From positions 1,488,001 to 1,552,000 of the forward strand of contig JAZARR010000105.1 in assembly GCA_037389465.1 (NCBI GenBank): 64,000 nt of DNA. Reading direction: 5' to 3'. A program made the translations under genes and the position numbers. This document shows, in pieces, positions 11,357 through 26,300 of the stretch; positions within the stretch are counted from its first letter, which is position 1, and every line of letters starts with the position of its first letter. Under the pieces are notes generated by a model. That model worked only from the letters and a program-made list of their open reading frames with translations, searched no databases and was not told the DNA's origin. The DNA is from Baylisascaris procyonis. Its lineage: Eukaryota; Nematoda; Chromadorea; Rhabditida; Ascarididae.

Positions 11357-14259
11357 CATGGCTTGGATTTGATTCTCATTATCGATCGTTCTTGGAGAAA
11401 TTGAATTTGCAAAGATTTTGCGATTGTGAGGAAGCTTATTGAGATAAATTTTTCAAATTTGCGCTAAATATCAAAGATTCCCTACTAATTTCCTTTTTTC
11501 CATCAAATATCATCGAAGAATCAAACATTTTTTTTTTTCAGTGTGAACGGCAACGCATTAAAATTGTGGCATTAGCTCGCTACTCATGCATCTTCCGCTT
11601 TCCTGTTTTTCAATATAATCAGCATTTGCTTTTTAGCCTAAAAACTTTTCAAGAAAAGTAAAGCTTTCAATGTCAAATTAAGTGAACAAATGCGGTTCTA
11701 TATATCAGATGCTGATTGATTTAAACTTAATGAAATACTATCTAATAAAACTTTGGTCACCAGTTGCATGAGTTAGCCAACATCTTCCTCCAACTATTAG
11801 CGTTTCCCAGTCTCGCTTTGTTTTGTGTCACCTTTCCTCTGCTCGTAATCTTTCCTTTGGCTTCCTCCTCTCTCCTCCTTTCCCATACGGAGGTTTATTT
11901 TTTTTTTCTCACTTTTTTGCAAAAGTACGACGTTAGGTGCAGTCAATAATCTGTCTTGCTTAGCCAAACATTTTTCATGTGAATTTTTGTTAGATATAGG
12001 TGATCACCCGATAAACTCTATTTTCTTTCTTTGTTTTATTCTTGTTTCTTTATTTGCGGTTTCCTTTCCGCATTGAATTTGTAATTTTTATGACCTGTCG
12101 ACAAATTAGATGAATGGTGCTGTTAGTGATTGTTCAGGAATAACACTTGAATGTCATTCTGAAAGGGTTGTATGAGTTACTCCACAAATTTGTTTTCAAA
12201 AGGTAATGCTACTATATACTTTCAAGGTAAGCGGTTGTTTAAACGTTGGGAAGCACTCGGTAACAACATGAGAAACCGTTGAGTTAACATTAACATAATA
12301 AGTAAATCTTTCTACGAGAAATAGCTGCTTCCAATAACCATGTATGATTTCTTCGCTGTCCTTAAGACGTGAGCATAAGGCTTTATGTAGGTGCTTCAAC
12401 GGTGTTATGTATGGCTTATCTTTTTCTATTTGCCATAAGGAAGTCAACATTACTTTGAGCCAATCAACTCAAAACTTACAGTTTGCTCATCGCTTTGGCT
12501 TATTTCCGTCATTTTGTCAAAATTTATCGTTCACTGTTTGCCACATAACTCAAAAACTGCTATCTGTTTAACTTACGGAGAAAAAAATCATGAATGCGAT
12601 TTTATAAAATTTTACTTTATCTGTAGAATACATTTCAGCGCATATATTTAGAGAAGTCATGAACCGGCATTACAGCCTATTGACTCGACACCAAAGTTCG
12701 ACTGCCAAACTGGTGTTTGTGGTATATTCGAAAAGTGTTTTTGAAGGGAAATAAAACAATGGAGATTGAAGTTTGCGGCAAAGGCACCATAGATAGACAA
12801 TTGTGAGAATAAAGTTATCAATTGTGAGAATAAGTTTATGAAAGTTGATGTGCTTTCCTTTGAAAATCTTTTCGTCGATCCTCGTGTAAATTTCTATTTT
12901 CTTTCATGAGTATATCGGTGGCAGGTTATTATATTGTTACGTTGCATATTAACATACGAAATATTAGATACAGTTTTCGTCTATAATCTAAGGAGAATAC
13001 TTCCTACTTCAACATTTTCATCTAATAGTATGAATAAGAAAATTGGAGTTTTTAATTTTTATTTGTTTAAAGGCATTTCCATTAATTTTGCGCAAATCTT
13101 ATCATGATTAGAAAGTTTTTCACGATGGGTGGTCTAAGCCACTTTTAGCTTCTCAAGTGAATGAACGCAAATGTAGTGAAGGGTACAACTATTTCATGAA
13201 TGTGACAGCTAGATTGAACTACTTAAATTGCCCAAGCAAGAATTTCCAATAAAAGTAGCATCAAAGCAATGAACATCACAAACTGACATGACGGATTTGA
13301 AAAAAAACAAAAAACAAACTGGAACATAGGGAAGCTTACTCGTGCAATACGTTAAGCCTAGAGAGAACAATTCTGAAGTTGAGTTGATATCTTAAAAATA
13401 AACCAGCTTCTTAGGAATGCCGATGGAAAATTCCTATGCAAATTTTTGCGGCGTGGATATGGAACTCAACAAATCACACACAAATTTAGCAGTGCACATC
13501 AGGGGAATTGGCTATCATTCTATTCGCATAAGCCACACGAGGTAAGAATCCATTATCGATGATTAATTTGTGCACGTCAACGGCGTACGTAAAAGTGCTC
13601 CAGGAAAATTCTATACATCAGCACATGTGTATTGAATAGGTATTGAACAGATAGTGAGCGTGAGTGGTTTAAGAACGGTGAATGAATTTTTGCTTTAGAT
13701 TTGTGTATTCAGCTCCCTTTATTCTTGCCATGTGTGCTCATTGTTACTTTCCTATCATATGTTTTTTTTTCTACTTTTATTTGTCACCCAAGTACGCGGT
13801 TTTCAAAAAAAAAAGTTCAGTTTGTTTCCGCTGATTTTTAAATAAATGCTAGTTATCGCGATGCGTCATAATAACATCAAAAGAGGGGTCTTAGATGTGA
13901 CACGCCTAACGCATTGGCGTGTATGTGGTCGATTTGTGCCTGCTCATGAGAACGGAAGCACGCTGCATACAAAAAGATTCAGCGGAAGAGCCGTGAGTTT
14001 TTCTGGGGCGAATTCAAATTGCGTCACGACGGCCTACGTCTTTCCATTTGGTTAACGTCGTCTAGCCTATTCGCTACTATATCTGCCTCTTGGATGTCAG
14101 CGGCAAATTTATAACTTCTATCGAATCGAAAAATTAAGAGCACACCAATTCGTTTTGCCTCGTTTCGGAATTGTTATATGACATGCGCTCCAAAGAAGGA
14201 CAAATATCATAAAGTACATACAAAGGTACAAATATCATAGGAAGTGCAAAGAAGTAAAA

Positions 14260-14309
<50 letters not shown>

Positions 14310-17300
14310 TAGATATGTCTTAGAATATGTCTTTTGGCAGCTTTTTTTGATGATAGGTTGAATTTGAGGAGAAATTTTGGTTGATAAATTAGAGGAAGAG
14401 GCTATCTATTTTTATTTTCTGCTGCTGAAAGCTCCCTTTTATCGTTATCAATAGTTTTCTTGTCATATTGAGATGAATGAGGTTTGTTAGCTTCATTTAA
14501 GATGAAGAACTATGTTTCCTTAATAAGGAATGAAGATCATCTCTCTTTTTAAACAAAAAGAGCAAACGCTGATATCTCAAAACTTTTAGAGTTTAAGAAG
14601 TATAGGTTCCTTCTGACGTTTAATTTAATATTCCAATTGTCCTCGACGCTTATCAGTGATTTAATATTAATGTGCATATTGTTCACTTACTGCATAAACT
14701 TAAAAAGTGAACCATCATATTGGAGGGAGGCTGCAGGTTCCTTCGAACGCTTGCTCTATAAACTTAGCTTTCTGCGTAATCTTAAAAAATCAAAGTTTTA
14801 TCCTCAAAAATCAAACATTTACATCTCGTGAGTTGTCTGAGGTAAAACGTACGTTATTTATCTAACAATTAGCACCTAAAGCTCTATATAATTAATAATA
14901 GTACTCTCTATCTTTGATTTATCCCCTAAGCGTGAAAAAATGAACTATTATATCTCATTACTGGATAGAAATAGACAATTGGTCCCCTAGAGTTCTCTAC
15001 AATATTTCTTTTCGAGAGAATCCCTTCTGTGGAAGCTCATTTAGCATCCATAAAAGGAGTTACACTAATCTTTGGTCGAGCTAGACTGATCGAGATAACC
15101 AGTTGCCAGTCTTTTTGTGTACCAGCTGAAGTTAACTGCTTTTATTTTATAACAAATTAAAGATGGGCGGTGGTCCACAACGCAACGCCACTGCAGAGAG
15201 AATTGGAAGTCTGTCACAGGTGCGCTTTGCGTTGCCACAATCGAAATATGACGCATTGCGTTGAACTTATATGGCAGATGCTCTTAAAACGATTCCTAAT
15301 AGTGAAGTAATGCGTTCATCGTATCATCATGCTGGATATATGACATTCACTTCTTGAGTCATCGAGTTAGGCATTCATTATTAAGTATTAATCGAGCCTT
15401 CGAAATGGAATGTTAAGCCATAACAAATGCAGTATTGGAGGGATTTATAAAAATTGGAATTCAATAAAAGAAGACGTTTGTAGCTGTACTCAATGCACCA
15501 ATAAGAGCTTTCCCGGTTGCTTGGCACTCGCTTATTTTCTTCTGTCCTTTTATTTTGCGTTATAGCTGCTATTGATGCGTTAACTCATCGGACTTACTGC
15601 TTGTGATGGGTTTATCATGGGTGTCTAAATGTAGATGCGAGATGATAGAAGAGGAAGGGAGAAAATGAAATGGAATGACGGTGCTGGGCTTCAATGGTTG
15701 CGGATTAATGTGCCATCGACTATCCGGCCTATAGCTCTTACTTGCTTATGTAATTTAATGTCCTTATTTATTTTTGATTTTAATTTCTTGTGCGCTTCAA
15801 TTTTCAGTCGACTGTCAGCTAGCAGGAAGCATTCTCTTTAGCAGCTTTTTGTCTCAATGCGTTTTTCAAGTGTTATCGATCAATGAATGCACTCTTTTCT
15901 CTTCTATGACTTTTAACGTATTCATTGATTTCTTATGCGTTTAAAGTTTAAAATTTTTGTAGAATTGTCTCATAAATGTATCGACGATATATAAGAGAGT
16001 TAATTATTGTTAGGAAGCATTGAAAAATTACTGATGAAAATAGAATATTCAAATTTTTCAACGTTATATCGGGCACTTGTTGTGTCTACACTGATGTGGC
16101 ACACAATTGAATAAGCTAGAGAAGCGAGTAAGAGGGATAAACACTATAAGAACGCTGCAAATGAAAAGGAAGAAGAGTACAGGATTTGATGCGTACATAA
16201 AATGGGAAATGGATTCACTCATCTATTAGATGTAGAACGAGAGGAATAATGAACGAACGATTAATGAGGCAGGTTTGGCTAAAAGCGATGCGTTGCATCG
16301 CTTCACGTTGATAGTTATAGTAGCAGCCTATACCAATAGAAGCGGCCAATAAATGAGCCATAAAGAAATTATCGTTCAAGCGGAAACAAGCGCCGAATAA
16401 CGAACATCGATGGAAAATGCATCACAGCGTACGAACAATGTTCCGTTATACGAGGAGCTCCTGTCGACTCAAAAAAAAAAGAAACTCCGCACATCCATTA
16501 ATCAATTTTTCGATTCGTTCTCATGCATCATTCCTTTTAGTTGCATCGTTACTGGTTCGTCAAATGTTACCGTTTCATATCTAAAAAAGAAATAACTTTT
16601 CTCGCATATTCATTTCCCTCATATTCATTTTCTAGAATTCTAGCATGCAATTCTAGTATTTGATTCAAATATACAATTATTCAATCTTAACGGATTATAA
16701 AGCCTATAACATGCATCTTATTTAACGAACACTATTGGACATATGTTGTTCAGCGATGCTACAACACTGCATGTAGTGTTGTAATTTCCAAGCGATAAGG
16801 CTGTAGTCGTATAGAGGTGCACAATTCGCATTGAACCGATTATTCAATGCATAGCGCATAGTATGCACTTTGTTTGATTGTCACTGAATTCATATTTAGG
16901 TATTTTTACGATGTTTTGATTACTTTTAGCAGACAGTTTGAATTTGTTCGGCATAATGCGAAAGGGCAGGTGAGGAATGGGAAGGAGGGCCGAGTACCGA
17001 TTAGAGAAGCAATTCGAGAGGGATGGATTACGAAAGACAGGCTCCTCGTTCTTATTGCAGAGTATCGATAGGGAAGACGGTGAAGGTGCCCGCTGTGTAG
17101 CTGTACATTTTTATTGTCAAAGGCGAGCGAATAGTTCAGTTTTGCATAGCAGTCTAAGCGATTTTACTCTTTTTTTTGCATGTTATAAGAATTGAACTGT
17201 AAAAAACACTTCTTGAGCATAAAGCTCAATAATTGCTCTCCAGTGATAACCCTTCGTAAATTTTCATTTGTGCGCTAAAACGATAGAGGGCGGAGGAGGA

Positions 17301-20300
17301 TGGGGGGAAGGGGAATGAAGGAGGGGGAAAAAACTGACAAGAAGACAGTGTGAGGATTTGATTCGGCCGTAGATGGGACGATTGATTTGTTGATGAGGGA
17401 ATCTGTCTCAGGTCAAGCGGGGCGGTGGTGGGGATAACTTAGGTGTCACCCATAACCAAAAGATCAAACGGGCAGTCAAAAGAGCAGCGCATAGAAATAT
17501 CTTTCTCTTCATTCAGCATAGTGACTTATAGAGGTCATATATCTCATAAATGAACTTGAAGAACCTGCTCCACTTTAAGTGAGACATTAGCCATAACGGT
17601 CAGATCTATTAGTTTCATTGTCGGTCTTGATCTCGCAGAAACATTGTCTGGTGTCTGAGTCAATAAGCTTTTCCTACAACTGATACTGTGAAATAACTTA
17701 CCGAAATGCGGATATCAACCGGGCAAATCTTTGGTAGAACATAGATCGTAGAGGATTCGGCTGTTTATTAGGTCTGTTGACCGTTTACGTGCCGCATACA
17801 AATTCGGGATTCATGATGCCTATGTGCAAACCATTTTCATCATGTCAGATGATTGTGAACCGCAGCATCAAGTTCAAAACCAAACTTTTCATGAACTTAC
17901 GTATTGTTCAGTATGATTGTGTGACAAGAAAATTGCCACCAACATCGATCGACGGGGCGAAATGTTCTGTGGTCGGCTTCTTTTCATCCCCTCAACTAGA
18001 CTTGTTTACCACAGACCAGAAAATGACTTACTGAATGAATGATGAAAATGCTTATAATTTTCATTGCACTGAAAAAAAAGACATGCGTGGAAAATTGCTG
18101 CACAGCAATAATAGAGAGGCTAAGTGCATACCTATTAAGCTTGAAAGGTAATAGTCAAAACAAAACGCGGAAGCAGTAACGCGTAATTAAAGAGAACATT
18201 CGAGAGCGAAACAATAGCAATTTGCGTTGTAATGAGAAGCATTCGATCAACGAATACGAGAAATGAGAAAGAGACGCAAATTCATTACTTTCAAAGCAAT
18301 TTAGTCGGCTAGCGAATAAGGCATCAAACACATCTATCAAAAATAAAACTAATATTTGATTTAAAAAAAAACCCAGCAAAAAAAAAGAATAAATTACCTA
18401 AGAAGTACTCTAAGTGAAAAAATCTAACCATAGAGAGCAGAATCAATAGAAAAAAAAACTCAATTTTACTCCTAGATTTTATGCTTTGTTGCAATTCATT
18501 TTCATCTTTTGGAAATAATGAAATTTTCCGACGAAAAAATAAGTGAAAAATAATTGGAAAATAGAAAAAAAAAAGAACCACTTGAGCATTAGTTGTTTCT
18601 AGTGCAACAAAGATCAAACAAATTGATATATTCGTATGGTGATTTTATGTTCTCTTGATATTGGTATCGTTGAATTTTTTTTTTCCCCGAAATATATTAT
18701 TGCATTTATTAGACGATTGTCAGATATGTGGCAACTAATAAATTGCGTTTATAACAAGTAATTTACTAAAATTGATGCCTCATAAATTGCGTTTAGTGTT
18801 TTGTTCGCTTACATTTTTCTCTGAAACACTAAAGAAAAATGATTGAATTTCATTTCAACGCTCTATGTTACCACAATTCCTATCGTTAGTGAGCGAATTT
18901 CATCTAAAATCGCTAATGGGAAAATTAAGAAATCAATTGAAACGATTAGAATGAACATATGAAAGAGCTAGTAGAGCTGGCATATTACTCTAAGCTTACG
19001 AATAATGTCTTTTGTGAAACGTTTGCCCTTCATGTATATAATATTTGAGGAAACATCAATGCACATTATTTCATATGCCTATACAATGAACTCTTATGTA
19101 GCAATATTTACCGAGCTCTTCTATCTGTGAATTTGTTTCTTTCACACTCATTAAGGTTGGTTGAAATAGTTCATAACAGCCAGTTTTCTAAATAGTAGCG
19201 CATGTTTTATTCTAACATATTTCATTGTTGTAATAAGCGACATGAATCATATTGATTTTTAGTTTTATAGCTGCGTTAGTAAAAAAATTTTTCCGCCTTT
19301 GAACAAGGAATGCGACCAAAAATTGAATAACTTCCTAAGTTGCCATTCAGTTATGACGCTGATCCAACCGAATAAGTCAATATTATTAAATGAATTGGAT
19401 TTTAATTGATGCTAATAAAACTGTGTTTAATATTAATATATGCTTTGAAATTAGCAGAGAGCATTAATTCCACTGCAAGTGTTTTATATGCGGTGATTCA
19501 ATAGTGTTATATGCGGAGATTCCATAGTTTGTGTTTATGAACAGTGCTTTCGAGGGAAGGGAAGCAATTGAAAATGAAGCGTATATAAAGGATTTGCCTC
19601 ACCATAAATTAAAATTTCTAGTGAACAGTGGACTTCATTCTATGAAATAGATGAAGCGTAAAAGCGGCTTATATTGTTCTATTTCCTCAGGAGTAATTTC
19701 AATGCGATTTTAAATGTGAAAAAAAAAATTTCTCCTTGTCTATTTGTTTTTATTATATAAATGAGCATATGAAAATTTCTTTAGTATTTCTTAAATGTGA
19801 ATATTCACTTCATTGAGAATAAATTCATCACTATTTATTGCATATAGGGCATTAAAAAAAAAATAGAAATCTTAGATCGTTTATTCTACTTCGGTATAAA
19901 TGAGTGGAGGAATAAATTTGTTTCATTCAATTTTCAGATAAGAGCGGAACATTTTTTAGATCGGAATTAGCAATTAACATTCAGATTTAAATTTTTCCAT
20001 TATCGACTAATGTTCGTCCAATTCATATCTCTTCAGTTATAGTTTTCATTTGATAAGTTAAAAGCCTTTGACATTAGTTCTATCCCTCGCGAATACGTTT
20101 CATCAATAATATAGATGAAAGAAATTATAGACGCCCACCGATTATGATCTTTTTTTTTTTTTTTTTTTGCTCAATTAGCCAGGCAATAAAAATTTACTGT
20201 TTCAAGAATCTTAGCATGTAATGTGAATGGGAAATGCGCTAATTTATTAGCAATTGAGCTAAAGTTGTTTCTCTTCGATATCGCATCCTTTCAGAAGCTC

Positions 20301-23300
20301 TAGAAGACCTTCCTTCCTGCATTCACTTTGATCTAAGTGCTTGAGTAGACATTCTGCAGTGTAGACATTCTACTCCTATCTACTTTCCCAGAAAATATTA
20401 ATGCTGAAAGTAGCATCACCTCAATCATCTGCTGAGAGTGTCATATTCATCGATGAGAACAAATCGTAGCAATGATCAGACGCTTTTCTCTACTAAATTC
20501 TAAGTGCGCTTAATTGATGCGTTTATGATGTGATGAATAAGCAATCATATTCATTTCTAATGTGAAAGTTATGTATTTATTATTATAACAGCTCAACTAA
20601 ATGCCCATTTAAGGTTGTATCAGTTGCTAATTTTCTGATGAAAGAAATATATTCGTATATTAGTGCTAGTGACTTAACTATTGAGCAATTCGATTAATAA
20701 AAATAATTTTATGAAGTTTAATGTTGTTAAAGAGCGACTCGTGAAAATTAGGAATCCTCAAAAATAATCGCGATGATTTTAAATTATATTTGAAAAAAAA
20801 CCATTATTTAATCAAGAATCAAAGAATGTATCTTAGAGTTTTTCATCATTTTAGCAAATACAAAAGAAAACAACTCTTAGTTGAAGTGGAATGTGTATGT
20901 AGATTACGTTGAGCAAAATTTTTAAATATTTGTTTGAGTAAAAATGCGTTGGAATGATAAATACTTTCGAACGAAAAAAAAGCAACGTTGAATGGGTCAA
21001 TCATTTCATTATTTGTCCATTTTTCCACACTTATAACCAACTAGCTGACTTCTTGTAACAGATTCACAAAAAAGTAGATAGTCTGACATCTTTTCTTATG
21101 TTATTCCTTCATAATAGGTATGCATTCCTAATTTACAACTGGTAAGGTTATTTGCTTTCAAAATGTGCCCAGTGAAATTGTTGCATCCAAATGGGTTGCA
21201 AAACATGCGTTAGCGATCGAGTATACGAGTCGGGTTTCGACTCGATTCGATCATGAAACAATTGATAAAGTGAATCGGTGCAGCCGGCATAATACACGAT
21301 TTGTATCTTGTTTACTTGATTCAATCAATTTCATAGCAATTCTTAGTGGGAAGAAAAAGAGAATAGTACCCTAAATATTATATCTGATTCAAACGTTCGG
21401 GAAGCAGGATCCATCTTGATGAATTTTCGTAGGTTTTTCGTATTTGGGTTTCAGTGACATAATATGGCTCTGTCTCGTCTATGTGTATGTTTGTTTGAGG
21501 TTATCTGTCTATGTGGAGGTTTTGAGTTGAAGCACTAAAGCTGCAGCTAAGAAATTTGCTGGAGGCGCTTGTTTATGCAGTAGAGAAGGTGGCCAAATGG
21601 TCGGATTTTCATTTTAGGCCAATCGGATCGCTAACACATCGTTTTCCTGTATGTAATTTGTATTTGTACGAGTACTTGGGTGAACAACTGTTCTAACTTT
21701 ATCATTTCTTAGCACTTGATCTAACTGCTTCATTTGTCGAGCCAACTTTGAAAACTATAGAATACTAGCCTCATTGACATACTTTTTACCATAGGTGCAT
21801 TTGTTTTTTTCTTCTCCCCTCTACCATAGGTGCATTTGTTTTTTTTTTTTGTTGCACATATTCATAGAAGTTGGAGGCCATCGTGAAGAACGAATTTCTT
21901 GAAAGTTGCCGAAAAAAGTATATTGTCAACAAGCAAGTTGGAAAGTATGCCCAGAGGAACCAATAAAAGAAACGCGTAGCGATCGCGTTCTTAATCTTAA
22001 CGTGCATTGTAAATTCGCAATAAATAATAAAACATATGCAATAACGTATCAATATTTTCATTGGAACAATCGCTTACATAAAGTAATTACAAAAGATCCA
22101 TTCTCAGGATTTCTTGAAGAGGTGCTTTGCAAAAGTGCGTTTTGACGACGTCATATGTACGTTTGTGTCTGTGTCTGTGTCGGTTATTCAGTCTGTTTGT
22201 ATATGTAAATCCATATGGTAGTATTTCCTGTGAATGAGATTTCTCAATGGTTGTTTATTGCAATACTAAATAGCGTCTGATCCGAGTGCGTATGAATGTA
22301 ATAATTCTGGCACAAATATGAAAAAATGAGCTTCTTCCTTTGAGAGAGTGCGTATTGCATTTCCGTTTAATCTCTAATTTTTCAGGCTTCAATATGGTTG
22401 TTTATGATTTACGATGAAAGTCGATCGCACCAAAGTTACGACTTCAGATTTTTGCACCAAAGTTTTTCTCTCAATTGATTTTTTCATCGAAAGCTTTAAA
22501 TAACCTAATTTTATTTGATTTAGCTAGCTAGAGTTTCGTTGACGCTATATTTAATTCTACGCATTTGTTGATTGAAATCGCTTACGAAATGAACGTTTTA
22601 TGCGTTGAGGGATTAATTAATCCTACTATAGTCCATTAAATTTCACAATATTGGCATATAAGGGTTTCCTAGAGTTGTTCGGCGATATTATTAAAAATCA
22701 TTTATGCATAACAAGGGAATCCTCACATTTTTTATATGAAAACTGGTATTGTGATTGTGATTTACAACGATAAACGGCATTTTTTTTTTTTGAAGAATGC
22801 TTATTCGATATGTTCATCTCAGTCATAAAATTAGATATTCATATAAAAAAGCGCTTGTTTCCTTATTGTAAATTATATCGTTAGTTTTATAGCGACTTTA
22901 ACATATGTGCGTTCAAAATTGTATGATTTTTTTTAGTTCTATGCAGTATTGAATTTTGAAAGAGGTGAATTTTTTTAAGCGCAATAAAATTCGTACTTGT
23001 AATGAGCAAAATTCATAAACTTGCAAACTTCGCAATGCTAAAATGGAATATGATCATCTGCTACACTCATTGAAGATTTCACTGCCCACGTTCATCTAAT
23101 AGCCATTGAATTGAAGCAGCCAAGCATAAGGAGACTTTAGTTTATGAGAAAGCATAAACAATCACACACAATCGTATGATGCTCGCCTAGGGAAATGTGC
23201 TGCTAGGCTAAACGCTAATAAATTAACATGACGTTTGCTATGCGCAAATTTTTGATTAATGCAATTATATGGCTTACATTTATATAGTCCCGCCTACTTT

Positions 23301-26300
23301 CTCCTACCGCATTCAGCTTTCTTTGCCCCATTTTTTTTTTTTTTGCACACTTCAAAACCATCGGATTGAAACCACAGTCAACGATGGGAATTCACTTAGT
23401 ACGGCCAAAAGCACCTATTCAGTAGATTGTTGCTGTTGCAGAAAGCATTATGGAATAAAAATGTTATCAATAGATATTTTTGTTGTCTTAATTATTATGC
23501 TTTTATTTCAGAAATATGTCATTATAGTAGGTGCAATTGAGTGTTTAATTATGATTTCGGAACTATTTTTTGCACTTCAAAAATTGAAACTCGATTTAAT
23601 TGATTTGAGGAACGTAACCATTTTTTTTTTTTTTTTAGTACGTTTCAAAGAAAACACCTAAACTGATATCATGTAATGTTCACTTATCAGTTTATTTCCT
23701 ATTCCATATGTTTACATTCATTGATCTTCTTTTAAATGCATTCTATCTAAGCGTAAGTGAGCGGCAACTCTAACGAGTATTCATAAAGCTTCATAAGTAA
23801 TGTCAATCAATAGATTGAACCGCTATCTAGTGAACAAATTGATCTTTTCTGTGTTTTACTATACAAAAGTGAATAAATCGGCATTCGTTCCCTTCTCTAT
23901 CATCGTTCGGTTTGTTGAATCATTTTCTCCGTTTTTTGTCGTCGATTGAAGCAAATTTAGAGACGCTGTTCAAAAGCGCTCAAAACTTTTGCTTTCTTTT
24001 AATAACAATATTCATTGTATAAAGCGACAAGAGCATTTCACCAATTTTTGAATCGATTAGTGTTTGTTTCGGGGGATTGCTCATATATCGTTGCCCTCTT
24101 ATTAGTGAATTATTTCAATAGTCTTTCAATTTTTATATAGTTGATTTCAATTTGAATTATTTTGTTGCTGCAATCGTCGATGATGGTTCACATTTGAATG
24201 GCTCATGATTTCTGACCAAATAAATTGTAAACACTTAACAAATCGTTTTCTAATCTCGTCTTTTCGAGACTTATTGACGTTTGCAAACAACATTAAAAAA
24301 GCGAGTGGGATTTCTTCCGAGTATATCACACAAAATGCTTCATTAAGCAAATGTTAATATTATTTCTCATTGAATTGTGAGTTAAAGTGAATGCATTTTT
24401 TCTTTCTGTAAATGCCGAACGATGCAAAGTCATTTGCATGCAAAGCAAAGGGAGCGAAGGTAACAAGGCTTGAATTGAGGATGCGCTTTCTCTTGGCAAT
24501 GAGTGCAGAAGTGGCAATGTGCCCGCAACATTTACAAATAGCGTCGAGCAGAAGCACCTATTTAAATTTCTATTTCGATCGACAATCTTATCGCGATGCT
24601 CGTAGATGATGTCCAATTTTCATCATGCATGGACGTTTTTTTTTTCGGGCTTCCGATGTAGCGGGCTTTGTCCTTTCTGAATTACATAGTTCTAGCAGTT
24701 CTGAACTAAAGATTCTAGACAAACTTTGCTTGAATTTCTGACTTGTGCCAAGCCAGCGTTTAGATTTACCCAATAAAATTTGCCACGTAGCGATGCTCGC
24801 ATTGATGTGTAAATTTCTTAGCGTATATAATACTTAGTTGTATCAGTGCTGCAAATCCCATTACAGCCGCACAGCACTCGTTCGAAAAACAATGAAACCT
24901 TTAAATGAAGCTAACAGAAGAAATACTCTGCACTTTTATTTTGTGCATCTATTTGCGTATGACAAATTGATTTTCCCAACTTTAAATGAGTGCAGATTAT
25001 TCGCAATTCTTTTCTCATCGAGAATTGATCGCAAGATATGCGATAATGTTGAATCGAATTAAATGTACACAAATATGCGGTGTTAAATTTTCATCAAAAG
25101 TCTTTCACATTTTATAAACGTTAATATTTAGTCAAAGAGAGTGCAATAAAAAAAAAATCACCAACATTTCAATGCACGCTAAATTTTACGATGTGTTTTA
25201 TTCAAAGAATCGATCAGCTTTAGTGTGCATCGCAACACAATATACGATATCGACGCCTAGTTTAGGAGATTGCAGCTTTATTTAGTTAGAGATATTCATA
25301 ACAATTGGCTTACATTAGTCTGTAATAATTTTAAGGAATATTTTATGCCCATAAACAAGTTTGCCTCTGCAGTTTGAAAAATCAGGAAAGCAAGTTCCAC
25401 TTCGCCGAATTGCCGCACTCACTCCGGGCGCACTAGGAAATTCTCATCCACAAACTGAAACGACTGTTCGAAGTTTTCGATAATTTTCGAAGGGAACATA
25501 TTTTTGAAAAGAAAATAGCTTTTCTACATGGACTAGTTTCTAATCGATATTTATGGATTGCAAGTGCCCTAAGGCTGCAAAATTTTGTCTCTTTAAATGA
25601 CTTATTTCGTCTCTTTTGCTATCTCTAAGCCCTAAATGGAACTGCATGCATTCTCTACTGACTATTTGGGATTCGCATTGTTTGAAACAGTCGGAAAATG
25701 TCGAAGCTGAAGGATTCTGCTAAAATACGGTGTGATAATTGCCCATTAGGCATGTTTGATAACATGGTCGGTCAGTTGTGCTCCAATTTTGCATTCGAAT
25801 TGAATTGGCTGAACAAAACGGCTTGAATTTTTTGATTTTCCATTGCAAGCACATCAAAAACACATGAAATATGATGGCAGTCGGTTCTTAGAGCAAGCAA
25901 AGCACAAAGTAGGGGATGACATGAAAAAAATTCCACATATATTCTGCATGCTAAATTCAGTAAACGGTGTCGGACCTGTTCCATTGAATGAGCAATAGAC
26001 GTTCAGACCACTTATATCACGAATATTTTTCAACTGAAGGATGAAAGTCTGAGAAAAAATTATTCATTAAAAATTATTTACAATGGCGGTCCTTGTTTTG
26101 CTTACTTAAATCGACGTTAAAGAAGATGGCCACCTGTGGTGGTGCTCAGGTTAATGCAGAGTGTTCTAAAAGGTGAATATAAGACTGCAGCTGGCACACC
26201 AAGGAGCGTGATCGTTCCGCCGCAACCACCGGTCTCCACAGTGGTCACTTCGGCCAATGTTTCCGCTCAAGGACCGAGCAGACTCTCGTCACGTACTCTA

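Larger units (their letters stand above)
9917..13894 (+). other. intron 1; promoter-like pair and simple repeats, no gene
   Basis: Non-coding. It holds the TATA/initiator pair at 10072-10101, a G-rich purine tract at 11159-11186 and a long TA microsatellite at 11275-11353. No other coding-like segment was found. Confidence 0.5.
13993..25372 (+). other. intron 2 (about 11.4 kb); microsatellite, purine tract, no gene
   Basis: The longest intron of the model. It contains a TA microsatellite (14262-14304), a G-rich purine tract (17286-17334) and a 35-bp-period duplication (21787-21845). An 85-codon frame at 17777-18034 lacks an ATG and any domain-like feature. I see no exon with good splice sites in it. 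Confidence 0.5.

Noticed and set aside
11212..11412. 66-codon minus-strand frame with an IYIYIY tract
   Set aside because: Translation of the TA microsatellite.
17777..18034. 85-codon plus-strand frame in intron 2
   Set aside because: Opens at a non-ATG codon, no good splice acceptor, no motif; kept out of the gene list although its composition is better than average.
21215..21256. Inverted repeat GAGTCG...CGACTC as a regulatory hairpin
   Set aside because: Only six base pairs with no surrounding structure; expected by chance in 64 kb.
24326..24616. Overlapping frames on both strands (96 codons minus, 65 plus)
   Set aside because: Mirror-image frames of the same GC-richer patch, no splice sites in phase with the RhoGAP model and no motif.
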